NCBI GenBank assembly: GCA_030062745.1
Contig: CP099844.1
Coordinates: 5,175,481 to 5,239,480 of the forward strand
Length of the DNA stretch: 64,000 nucleotides
DNA from: Capitulum mitella
Lineage: Eukaryota > Arthropoda > Thecostraca > Pollicipedomorpha > Pollicipedidae
Reading direction: 5' to 3'
In this document: positions 45,801 to 49,982 of the stretch, piece after piece
How positions within the stretch are numbered: position 1 is the first letter of the stretch
How the letters are laid out: every line of letters starts with the position of its first letter
Made by a program: the position numbers and the translations under genes
The notes under the pieces: model-generated
Database searches by the model: none
What the model was told of the DNA's origin: nothing
The model's input: the letters and a program-made list of their open reading frames with translations, nothing else

Positions 45801-48458
45801 TCTGGTCTCTTTTTCGACGCATCAGTCAGGCTTAACCGTACGCACCGTAGCTGGTAGCCGACTAGTCCTGTGTCTCGTCAGACGTCGGCCGGTAGTCTGG
45901 CCGCACCATGTCTCGCAGAACCGTGGGCTGTAGCGCATGACCTTCTCAAGGTCATGGGCGTCTGAACCTGGCTGTGCCAAGTGCCGGCCATGTTTGGTGA
46001 ACCACAGGACGCAGGACTGGCTCGGATGTTCGGCGACCTTTCGACGTTGGTTCGTAAACTGGTCCGTGCGTTTGATTTAGTTTTTATTTTGGTGTCGGAC
46101 GGAAGACCCCAAGCGGCGGGGTTGAAGAGTTCGGCGAGGCGCGCTGGTGATGGTGAGCCAATGATCTGTGGCCCGTTGGTCCGAGTGCCAGTCTGACCTG
46201 TGAGTTCATTGACGGAGTCAGGTGTGAGTCGGGCAGGGAGTCAATTGTTTCCACTCCTCGCCAACCCCGGCTGTTCTCACAGAAAGACGGCGAGATGTTA
46301 AATGACGGCGAGCTTTTTGGCGGCGCATCAAAGGCGCTCACCATCGCCGCAGGCATATCGGAGGCGCCGCCGCCGCCGCCGCCGGGGGTCACCGCCATCG
46401 ACTCTGGCCCTATGACGTCGCCGGACGGCCAGCAGATCCGCGTGATCACGTACGACTGCGGCGACGGCGTGACCGACACGCTGACCTGGCGGGACGGCGG
46501 CTGGCGGCCGGAGAACGCCGTACCCTGCGGCGACGACGCCAGTGAGTCGCCGGTCGGACGGTGTTCCTGCCGGCGCTAGTGGGGCGCCCCGCCGGGCCTG
46601 TATCCGTCAGACCGCTGGTAACCAGCGACAAACGCCTGCTAGCTGGCTGATGATTGGCTGCCGGGATACAGTTAACCAAAGTTTCGACTTCAGCGCATCT
46701 GTTTTTGTAATCGGTCAGGTGAAGGTCATACTTGCTGCGCGCGTGGGCCTGAAGCACCATGGTCTTCGCTGGAAGGGGACGATGGATGTGCTTGACGCCG
46801 GAACTTCCGCGGAAGTTAGCATTATGCCTACGTTTCAGCGTTCCAACAGGCGCTGTGCGAACAGAAGGGCTGAAAATCTTCACTCTCACTCACACCCGAG
46901 GCGAGCGCAGACGTAACCTTGTCTTCAGCCTGCTGTGGCAAGGGCTCGTGCTGGCGTCCGTGTGCTGGGCTGTCCGTCCCGGCCGACGTTGTCTGACCAC
47001 GCGACGTCCGGCCAGACGCCTGCCCGGCCAGGAACGAGACAGCCGAGGCGACCCTGGTCGACACCGGGCCGTACTCAGCGGGCGTGCGCACGGCCACCTA
47101 CAACTGCAGCAGCGGCGTCGTCAGCGAGTTCCGCTGCGACAACGCCACCTGGATGCCGGATGACCTGGCTCCCTGCGAAGGTATAGGCGGCGCTACCGTC
47201 GGCGGCCGGGCTCAGAGCGTGCTGTTCTGCTGCCGGGCTCGGTTCAGCCCCCATGTCTGCTCGCCCTTCGTCTGGCAATACGAGCATTTGGCGTACCCGC
47301 TTTACGTGCTGGTCCAAAGTATCACTCACTGGCAGGTTACCGTTTTGTCCGGGCGCCAACCAGCTAGTAAGTTGGATGCGTTACAGTCCATCAGTCGATG
47401 GCAAGAATATGTGACAATTGCGTTTCATGTTCTCAGCAGCAGTGTTCTGTGAAATAGTTTCATGGTGCTGCCATCGATCAGTGTGTGTTTGGCTCTTTGA
47501 TGTACCCTGATAAAATCTTTGCCATGCGATTTGTTTGCCCCCAAGCTTTCTCAGCGCTACCCCATCATACTGTCACCTTGTTCTTTCTAGCCCCTTCCAG
47601 ATCATTCCAACATTCCTGGAATGAGTTTGAACGATGGGATGAGTATGAATGTTTATGTGAAGGTGTGGATGCGAATGAACACTGAACACGCACTTTACCG
47701 TGTATATCCACTGGGCATGTCGTGACTTGTTAGGAAGATGACGACCATTGACCACTGATATGATTGCATTGTAGAGTCATGCTGTCGTTGGTTTCAGTAT
47801 GTGACAATATGTGTGTCATAGTGCGGAGCACAGGTGAGAATTGTAATGAAACGGAATTAATCCATTCGGCACTAGATTTTTGTTACGTTTTTCTTACTCA
47901 CTTTCGCGATGGTTTGTAGGTTGTGTGTTGTAATTGAGAACACTTCGAGAGTTATCAACGCTCGCTGTTGAGAACATTGTCGTACTATAACATATACACA
48001 TAAGTTATATGTTGTATTCTTGCTATTCTTGTCTTTTGTGATGGTTTCTAGTTTGTGATTTCCTTTTGGGAATATTTCGAAAGTTACCACCATCTACTGT
48101 TGAGAACAATGCCGTTTGCCGTTTCTTGTATATGGAACCTGTAACGTAACCCCTAGCGCTGCCTGGAAATAATAGCGTCAGTTGTGTTGGTGTGCTCTCT
48201 TTATCCGAGGATCCTACACTTGTGTGGAAGTGTACTGTTTCTTTTTTATCACAGCTGCACTTGCAATGCATTCTGGTGCCTAGCTTATGGTGTCTGACAA
48301 CGTTGTACACCCTCAGGAAAACGGTAAGCTTAAGCGTGCAGCTATATGTTCGTTACACCGTTGCCTATTTTCTTTACTGCATTCCCCGAGTCATTTCAGA
48401 TGATTCTTCAATGACGCTTCACCAAAACTCGAGACTCTCTCCGTACTTCACGCGTTGA
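10599..48458 (+). CDS. Lectin-like/CCP multidomain secreted protein gene (5'-partial)
   Basis: Twenty exons from 10599 to 47180 join with matching intron phases into one open frame of about 1,213 codons. The order is one CCP domain, two CTLDs and fourteen further CCP domains. A terminal exon at 48400-48458 is proposed. Cysteine spacing, N-glycosylation sequons (NVT, NYT, NDT, NAS, NAT) and phase 1-1 boundaries are typical of an extracellular mosaic protein. No signal peptide or first exon was found, so the gene probably starts left of the window or in an unrecognised exon. No transmembrane segment was found either, although the region 47.2-48.4 kb is poorly resolved. Lectin-plus-sushi proteins such as selectins and insect Furrowed act in adhesion or recognition. 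A similar role here is inference. It could also be two genes, but the continuous phase makes one more likely. Confidence 0.75.
10766..13184. other. Intron 1, first part
   Basis: AT-rich intronic DNA. Short frames at 11257-11646 overlap on both strands and resemble no known protein. No exon with CCP or lectin spacing was found. Confidence 0.5.
13185..13660. repeat. GC-rich duplicated repeat block
   Basis: Two related segments, about 13185-13325 and 13512-13660, share GTCCGGA, then a GGCTGTAAGACCG block and GCCGGCATGTCGAAA. Each contains internal roughly 40-base sub-repeats ending in ATGTCGAAA. The 297-codon minus-strand frame over 12713-13606 arises in this GC-rich repeat and shows no recognised domain. 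Confidence 0.65.
13661..14873. other. Intron 1, middle part
   Basis: No exon recognised. Mixed GC content and short overlapping frames on both strands. Confidence 0.45.
14874..15666. repeat. Diverged direct duplication with a hairpin
   Basis: The segment 14874-15156 is repeated in diverged form at 15348-15666: GGATAAA, AAATGGGGAG, GATGGACAG, the CGATTGATAC-like word and TATTTTCAAA occur in the same order about 474-510 bases apart. Between the copies lies a perfect 17-bp hairpin at 15189-15205/15218-15234. No coding potential is evident. Confidence 0.65.
15189..15234. other. Perfect 17-bp hairpin, 12-nt loop
   Basis: Arms at 15189-15205 and 15218-15234 pair without mismatch (CTCCAAGAATTTCCTGA and its complement). 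It lies in an intron just after the first copy of a diverged duplication. Function unknown. Confidence 0.85.
15667..16090. other. Intron 1, last part
   Basis: No exon recognised. Ends at the acceptor TTTTGCAG used by the exon at 16091. Confidence 0.5.
16091..16214 (+). CDS. Exon: CCP domain 1, second half
   Basis: Acceptor TTTTGCAG, donor GTGAGT at 16215. Phase 0 in, phase 1 out, matching the exon at 10599. Encodes TFTCQKTGEVFGW (Cys3) and PSGPVC (Cys4), completing the first CCP domain. Confidence 0.85.
16597..16813 (+). CDS. Exon: C-type-lectin-like domain 1, N-terminal half
   Basis: Acceptor CCATTTCAG, donor GTGAGT at 16814. Enters at phase 1 and ends at phase 2. Encodes CKTGYASN, then KCLKYYETEEAVDLRKATEF, then CREQDASLANP, the usual CTLD pattern of an N-terminal Cys pair, an aromatic strand and A..FC...ASLA. 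It ends at ITGVDLR, where a WIGL-like strand would lie. Confidence 0.85.
16814..17657. other. Intron inside CTLD 1, first part
   Basis: No exon recognised. Overlapping short frames on both strands around 16860-17250 resemble no known family. Confidence 0.5.
17658..18871 (-). mobile_element. piggyBac-like non-autonomous element, copy 2
   Basis: Bounded by TTAA at 17658-17661 and 18868-18871, with CCCTATTCCC inverted ends. Its full length is the reverse complement of copy 1 at 1229-2440, including the segment with TGACCTAAAATGTCAGTG. No transposase frame. It lies in the intron that splits CTLD 1. Confidence 0.85.
18872..21833. other. Intron inside CTLD 1, second part
   Basis: No exon recognised. 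Contains a compound TA and GT microsatellite at about 20690-20805, which explains the His-Thr and Val-Cys runs in translated frames there, and a GC-rich patch at 19560-19650. Confidence 0.5.
20690..20805. repeat. Compound TA/GT microsatellite
   Basis: Alternating TATA and GTGT runs with interruptions. Purely simple sequence. Confidence 0.9.
21834..22003 (+). CDS. Exon: C-type-lectin-like domain 1, C-terminal half
   Basis: Acceptor CAACCCACAG, donor GTAAGG at 22004. Phase 2 in, phase 1 out. Encodes RGQTIISPDFVNSDL, then LGMKNCIFFEKDHF, QACFPL and GVVCQTP, the last three cysteines of a CTLD. The mannose/galactose-type EPN or QPD and WND calcium motifs are absent, so calcium-dependent sugar binding is unlikely by the known rules. 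Confidence 0.85.
22004..23099. other. Intron between CTLD 1 and CTLD 2, first part
   Basis: No exon recognised. AT-rich low-complexity sequence at 22640-22815 with TA and TATG runs. Confidence 0.5.
23100..23575. repeat. 30-bp minisatellite
   Basis: About 16 diverged tandem copies of a 30-base unit near CCGTGTCAGTAGGGAGTGCT plus ACTCTCCGGA. Copies differ at many positions and a few have indels. A related shorter run recurs at about 25385-25490. It is intronic. Confidence 0.85.
23576..25575. other. Intron between CTLD 1 and CTLD 2, remainder
   Basis: No exon recognised. AT-rich DNA, with a short relic of the 30-bp repeat near 25385-25490. Confidence 0.5.
25576..25753 (+). CDS. Exon: C-type-lectin-like domain 2, N-terminal half
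   Basis: Acceptor CTGTCCACAG. The donor at 25754 is GTGCGT, slightly weak. Phase 1 in, phase 2 out, as in CTLD 1. Encodes TCPEGYAHHTNWGCIKKF, then RCSTHGGSLPP, and ends VTNVNRR. The split falls at the same structural point as in CTLD 1, pointing to an internal duplication of a two-exon module. Confidence 0.8.
25754..26156. other. Intron inside CTLD 2
   Basis: No exon. Ends in an imperfect short palindrome at about 26115-26146, directly before the long inverted repeat. Confidence 0.5.
26157..26469. repeat. 313-bp near-perfect palindrome
   Basis: Arms 26157-26289 and 26337-26469 are 133 bases each and differ at only three positions. The 47-base centre contains further GTGTCATCAT motifs. It sits in the intron splitting CTLD 2, about 120 bases before the next exon. 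It may be a snap-back MITE or a recent inverted duplication. No flanking target duplication could be fixed. Confidence 0.95.
26588..26853 (+). CDS. Exon: C-type-lectin-like domain 2, C-terminal half
   Basis: Acceptor GGCGGCAG, donor GTAAGT at 26854. Phase 2 in, phase 1 out. Encodes GDGVTWRDADGAEV, EDCLLMVPG, IRCEDS and EVICLYP. Between the last two cysteines is an unusual Gly/Ser/Leu-rich insertion (SGLLSSVLSGLGNAVG and GGGSSGSS) that is not normal for a CTLD and probably forms an exposed loop. Confidence 0.85.
26854..30415. other. Long intron before the CCP series
   Basis: No exon recognised over 3.5 kb. AT-rich, with a poly-T run at about 28990-29008. The many short overlapping frames match nothing familiar. 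Confidence 0.5.
30416..30601 (+). CDS. Exon: CCP domain 2
   Basis: Acceptor TTGAGCAG, donor GTGAGA at 30602. Phase 1-1, 186 nt. Starts DCYSAPVTP and has SSCPAGLKF, DVFCRGALGNW and GDCV, the four CCP cysteines and the tryptophan before Cys4. The Cys1-Cys2 stretch is longer and acidic/Ser-rich, making it the least typical of the four-cysteine domains. Confidence 0.8.
30602..31107. other. Intron between CCP 2 and CCP 3
   Basis: No exon recognised. GC-rich towards the 3' end. Confidence 0.5.
31108..31290 (+). CDS. Exon: CCP domain 3
   Basis: Acceptor CGTCAG, donor GTGAGC at 31291, phase 1-1, 183 nt. Four cysteines at VCGDPPEPADG, VYACREG, ELACQDS and PAPCT. The sequon NQT precedes Cys2. Confidence 0.85.
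31291..33445. other. Intron between CCP 3 and CCP 4
   Basis: No clear exon. Contains AGGTCA-rich repeat DNA at 31590-31770 and 32640-32900 and a perfect 14-bp hairpin at 32534-32569. Confidence 0.5.
32534..32569. other. Perfect 14-bp hairpin, 8-nt loop
   Basis: CCGGAGTTTATACC at 32534-32547 pairs exactly with 32556-32569. Intronic, function unknown. Confidence 0.85.
33446..33487 (+). CDS. Possible 42-nt micro-exon
   Basis: A strong acceptor (pyrimidine tract then CACTCAG) and a strong donor (GTGAGT at 33488) enclose 42 nt that are phase 1-1 and open, encoding about 14 residues (GCRRLQGSLGSVY). The following intron would be only 60 nt. If used, it adds a short linker before CCP 4. Skipping it keeps frame, so it could be a cassette exon or chance. 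Confidence 0.35.
33548..33736 (+). CDS. Exon: CCP domain 4
   Basis: Acceptor GTCGGCAG, donor GTCAGT at 33737, phase 1-1, 189 nt. Cysteines at ECHGQPD, TVHCGANVT, TVSCGEEGW and LLPCD. Two sequons (NVT, NQT) are present. Confidence 0.85.
33737..38308. other. Long intron between CCP 4 and CCP 5
   Basis: No exon recognised in 4.6 kb. A 78-codon plus frame at 35303-35539 overlaps a 95-codon minus frame and matches no known family. Repeat DNA at 36960-37110 (AATCATTTACA, GACGCCCCTGA) recurs at 44280-44400. Confidence 0.5.
38309..38500 (+). CDS. Exon: CCP domain 5 (five cysteines)
   Basis: Acceptor GTCCCCAG, donor GTGAGT at 38501, phase 1-1, 192 nt. Cysteines at VCANEPQ, IIYNCMEG, SAICMPDGW, FTCEEQ and LDCL, so one more than the CCP norm. 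The odd cysteine could be free or pair with another chain or domain. Carries NTS and NMT sequons. Confidence 0.85.
38501..39128. other. Intron between CCP 5 and CCP 6
   Basis: Holds the 20-bp perfect hairpin at 38546-38589, otherwise nothing recognised. Confidence 0.5.
38546..38589. other. Perfect 20-bp GC-rich hairpin, 4-nt loop
   Basis: Arms 38546-38565 and 38570-38589 are exact complements around an AGAC loop, 46 bases after the donor of the CCP 5 exon. In RNA this would be a very stable stem close to the 5' splice site. Any effect on splicing is inference. Confidence 0.9.
39129..39302 (+). CDS. Exon: CCP domain 6
   Basis: Acceptor CCGCGCAG, donor GTGAGT at 39303, phase 1-1, 174 nt. Cysteines at VCVAEPP, NYTCMGA, ELACGDVGW and LLPCD. 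Three sequons (NVT, NYT, NDT). Confidence 0.85.
39303..39720. other. Intron between CCP 6 and CCP 7, first part
   Basis: No exon recognised. Leads into the minisatellite that ends at the next exon. Confidence 0.5.
39721..40022. repeat. Minisatellite of about 41-49 bp overlapping a splice acceptor
   Basis: About six tandem units of the form CCGCCCTGCGTCCACAG, then AGNGTTCACAGCCAAACG, then CTGACCC. The unit carries its own acceptor-like CCACAG, seen at 39770, 39819 and 39860. The last unit supplies the actual acceptor (ending 40005) and the first bases of the CCP 7 exon. Confidence 0.8.
40006..40185 (+). CDS. Exon: CCP domain 7
   Basis: Acceptor GCGTCCACAG ending 40005, donor GTACGT at 40186, phase 1-1, 180 nt. 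Cysteines at KCPQPNDT, LLLTCPEG, FDCSLHGW and LPCD. Its first codons, including Cys1, lie inside the last unit of the upstream minisatellite. Sequons NDT, NVS and NQT. Confidence 0.85.
40186..40489. other. Intron between CCP 7 and CCP 8
   Basis: A 304-nt intron, nothing recognised. Confidence 0.6.
40490..40672 (+). CDS. Exon: CCP domain 8
   Basis: Acceptor CGCCTTCAG, donor GTGCGT at 40673, phase 1-1, 183 nt. Cysteines at RCAPPLP, VFNCSAGLT, ETCQADGW and GNCS. Confidence 0.85.
40673..41060. other. Intron between CCP 8 and CCP 9
   Basis: A 388-nt intron, nothing recognised. Confidence 0.6.
41061..41231 (+). CDS. Exon: CCP domain 9
   Basis: Acceptor CGCCGCAG, donor GTGAGG at 41232, phase 1-1, 171 nt. 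Cysteines at GCEGEPP, VYNCTNK, NVTCEASGW and DPCDA. One of the shortest modules. Sequon NCT overlaps Cys2. Confidence 0.85.
41232..41598. other. Intron between CCP 9 and CCP 10
   Basis: A 367-nt intron, nothing recognised. Confidence 0.6.
41599..41778 (+). CDS. Exon: CCP domain 10
   Basis: Acceptor GACGTCAG, donor GTAAGG at 41779, phase 1-1, 180 nt. Cysteines at HCPSPPEATQNGT, TYTCQNGV, LYCVNGSW and PPCAF. From this exon on, domains share the wording T.D.G and N.TY.C.NGV..LYC, a distinct CCP subfamily. Confidence 0.85.
42000..42167 (+). CDS. Exon: CCP domain 11
   Basis: Acceptor TGTTGGCAG, donor GTACGG at 42168, phase 1-1, 168 nt. Starts NACPEPPDAPDGATV, with TYTCSNGVITVLYCQNASW and SICEA. 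Strongly similar to the exon at 42858, of the same length. Confidence 0.85.
42283..42471 (+). CDS. Exon: CCP domain 12, two-cysteine form
   Basis: Acceptor CGGCCGCAG, donor GTGAGT at 42472, phase 1-1, 189 nt. Reads GISESPPPPPPGV, then VITYDCGDGV, then RLTWRDGGWRP, then AVPCGDDA. The positions of Cys1 and Cys3 are Ile/Ser and Trp. Since CCP disulfides link 1-3 and 2-4, exactly one bond is lost and the other kept. The start also has a run of six prolines. Near-identical twin at 46353. Confidence 0.85.
42763..42816. repeat. Compound TA/GT microsatellite
   Basis: Simple dinucleotide runs 42 bases before the CCP 13 exon. Confidence 0.95.
42858..43025 (+). CDS. Exon: CCP domain 13
   Basis: Acceptor CTGTCCGCAG, donor GTGCGG at 43026, phase 1-1, 168 nt. 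Starts DACPEPPQPPDGATV, with TYSCPNDVVTVLYCQNASW and ELCQP. Paralogue of the exon at 42000. Confidence 0.85.
43026..44696. other. Intron between CCP 13 and CCP 14, first part
   Basis: No exon recognised. A (GAAT)n run at about 43633-43655, a poly-C run near 44345, and repeat DNA at 44280-44400 related to 36960-37110. Confidence 0.5.
44697..45228. mobile_element. Possible MITE with imperfect inverted ends
   Basis: The left end CAGTGGCGTAGCCAG, followed by GAAGGGTCAGAGGGGCC, is matched at the right end (about 45195-45228) by its imperfect complement, GGCCCCTCCGACCCCTTCCC followed by CTGGCTGCGC. A similar start, CAGGGGCGCAACCAAG, at about 45075 suggests a second nested element. CAGTGGCG-type ends are common for cut-and-paste DNA elements. 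No target duplication was established. Confidence 0.45.
45229..46352. other. Intron between CCP 13 and CCP 14, last part
   Basis: No exon recognised. Contains a short perfect palindrome, CATGACCTT/AAGGTCATG, at about 45937-45957. Confidence 0.5.
46353..46541 (+). CDS. Exon: CCP domain 14, two-cysteine form
   Basis: Acceptor ATCGCCGCAG, donor GTGAGT at 46542, phase 1-1, 189 nt. Identical to the exon at 42283 except six bases, four of which change a residue (S to A, V to I, V to M, R to T) and two are silent. Cys1 and Cys3 are missing in the same way. About 22 intron bases after the donor also match. Confidence 0.85.
46542..47015. other. Intron between CCP 14 and CCP 15
   Basis: A 474-nt intron, nothing recognised. 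Confidence 0.6.
47016..47180 (+). CDS. Exon: CCP domain 15
   Basis: Acceptor TCCGGCCAG, donor GTATAG at 47181, phase 1-1, 165 nt. Cysteines at DACPARNET, TYNCSSGV, EFRCDNATW and APCE. Last recognisable domain of the gene. Confidence 0.85.
47181..48399. other. Intronic or undetected-exon stretch
   Basis: One weak candidate exon: after the excellent acceptor TTGTTCTTTCTAG (ending 47590), 47591-47662 is open and phase 1-1 and encodes FQHSWNEFERWDEYECLCE, but its donor GTGTGG is poor. No transmembrane exon was found. Confidence 0.35.
48400..48458 (+). CDS. Proposed terminal exon
   Basis: A long pyrimidine-rich tract ends in TCATTTCAG at 48399. In the required phase 1 it reads DDSSMTLHQNSRLSPYFTR and stops at 48456-48458. 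AATAAA follows at 48540. This would end the protein with a short hydrophilic tail and no membrane anchor, so it would be secreted. The assignment rests on splice signal, phase and poly(A) signal only. Confidence 0.45.
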
Positions 48459-48539
48459 GACCGCAGGACCTGACGATTGAGATATTTGCACGCGTAAGAG
48501 GTAAGGCTCGATTAGCTTCCTCGTGCGTCTGGTATCTGC

Positions 48540-48545
48540 AATAAA
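48540..48545 (+). terminator. Poly(A) signal AATAAA
   Basis: A canonical hexamer 82 bases after the proposed stop of the lectin/CCP gene. Confidence 0.45.
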
Positions 48546-48729
48546 TGTTACAGCCTCCGTGACACGGTATGAACGTTGACTTTAAAAAACATTGATTTAT
48601 CTGCATGGCTTTGCGCCGTGAGTCTGAATATTTGGGCCAGTGCCGAGTTTAACTCAGCGTCATAGACGAGGATCACAGAAGCACCTGAACTTGCAGTAAC
48701 ATCAAAGGATGACAATATCCCTTTTTGAC

Positions 48730-48768
48730 TTCCATGCTTTCACGAATTCAGTTCATGAAAGCATGGAA
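48730..48768. other. Perfect 13-bp hairpin
   Basis: TTCCATGCTTTCA at 48730-48742 pairs exactly with 48756-48768, in the spacer between the two genes. Confidence 0.8.
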
Positions 48769-49400
48769 CGAGACCAAGCCAAGAAAAATTGGTGTTCGAG
48801 TTGGCTGCTAGACCCTGCCTGACATGCCTGTAACAAATACAGCTGTGACTGTGAGAAAATCGCTATCGACAAAACTGAATCACGAAGCTCATAACTAACA
48901 CTGGTAGCGGTATGAGCCGGTGGTTCTTGAAGTAGTGTAGAAGCTACGCTATTTAACGTAATTGGGTCGCATGGACATGAAAGGGCACTCCTGTCTATTT
49001 AAAAACGGACAGTGGGAATGAAGGAAAAATGTAAAAATGTGTGCCCCAGTCTGCTGATATGATTGAAGCAACTCTCATCTTTTTCACTTCGTTCGTAGAC
49101 AGTATATGAGTAAAGTACTTTTCCATTGTGTCTGTTGCTGGTTATCAAATGGTGACTCATACATGCTAATTCACACCGCGTCGGCGGATGTGAAATTACA
49201 TCAACCCCGGCGGCTTCTGATATTTCCATCACGTAAGGATTCGCTCGCTGTGTCAAATCCGACCTTCTTCCAAGGTTTATGCCCTTCCGTGCATCTCTGT
49301 CCTTTTCCCCACCCCCGGTCCGTTGTAAACCTGAACTCCCTTCACTCGTGTTCATTCTACCACCTTTCTAATGATCTCGCTATAGCATTTTGCCGTCGCC
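48769..49400. other. Intergenic spacer
   Basis: No gene recognised. Short frames on both strands without known domains. Confidence 0.45.
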
Positions 49401-49901
49401 GTGTTTCCTCGTTTCTGCGCAGAGCGCGGGACCAGATGCTGCGTGAGCCGGCTCTGTCTGTGTGGTCCGGCCTCGGGCGCGCGTCGGTCGGTGTTGCTTT
49501 GTGGATCGGCCGCGGTCGGCTGTTGGCCATGTATCAGTGTCGGCCTGGCCCGGCCGGCTGCGGCAGGCACTCCGCGCGGACGCTGCGGCCCGGCGACGTC
49601 CGGTGCTGATAAGAGCCGGCAGCGCGGCCGCGCGCAGCCGCTGCCGCCGCCGCCGCCGCCCAGCCAGCGCAGTCACGAGTGTGCCGGCGCTGGTGTTCTC
49701 TCCCTGACCTCCCGTCAGGCTGCCGCCGCCTCCGGGCTCGCTCCAGAACACCTATCCCCGCCTCCCGGCTCCTACCAGAACACCTGCGCCCTCCTCCCGG
49801 CTCCCACCAGAACATCTCGACCGCCAGCCGGTCCCGTGCCCTCCTTCATTGCTACCGCCAGCCAGTCCTCGTGTTGAACGAACCTCGTGTTGACCGCAGT
49901 G
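49401..49901 (+). promoter_or_regulatory. GC/CpG-rich 5' region of the DOK-like gene
   Basis: An abrupt rise in GC and CpG content directly upstream of the start codon, with a GCCGCC run at about 49635-49660 and about three roughly 33-base repeats containing CTCCCGGCTCC.ACCAGAACA at 49735-49825. It is best read as promoter plus 5' untranslated leader. No TATA box or start site could be fixed. Confidence 0.4.
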
Positions 49902-49982
49902 ATGGCCCGTGATAGCGGCGAGATCAAGTCGGGCATTCTGCACGTGCCGCCCGCCTCCTGGCTACAGCAAGTGTTTCATAAG
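49902..49982 (+). CDS. DOK-like exon 1
   Basis: Starts with ATG at 49902 and encodes 27 residues, MARDSGEIKSGILHVPP and so on. GEIKSGIL is the typical first strand of a PH domain, which supports this start. Donor GTGCGT at 49983, phase 0. Confidence 0.85.
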
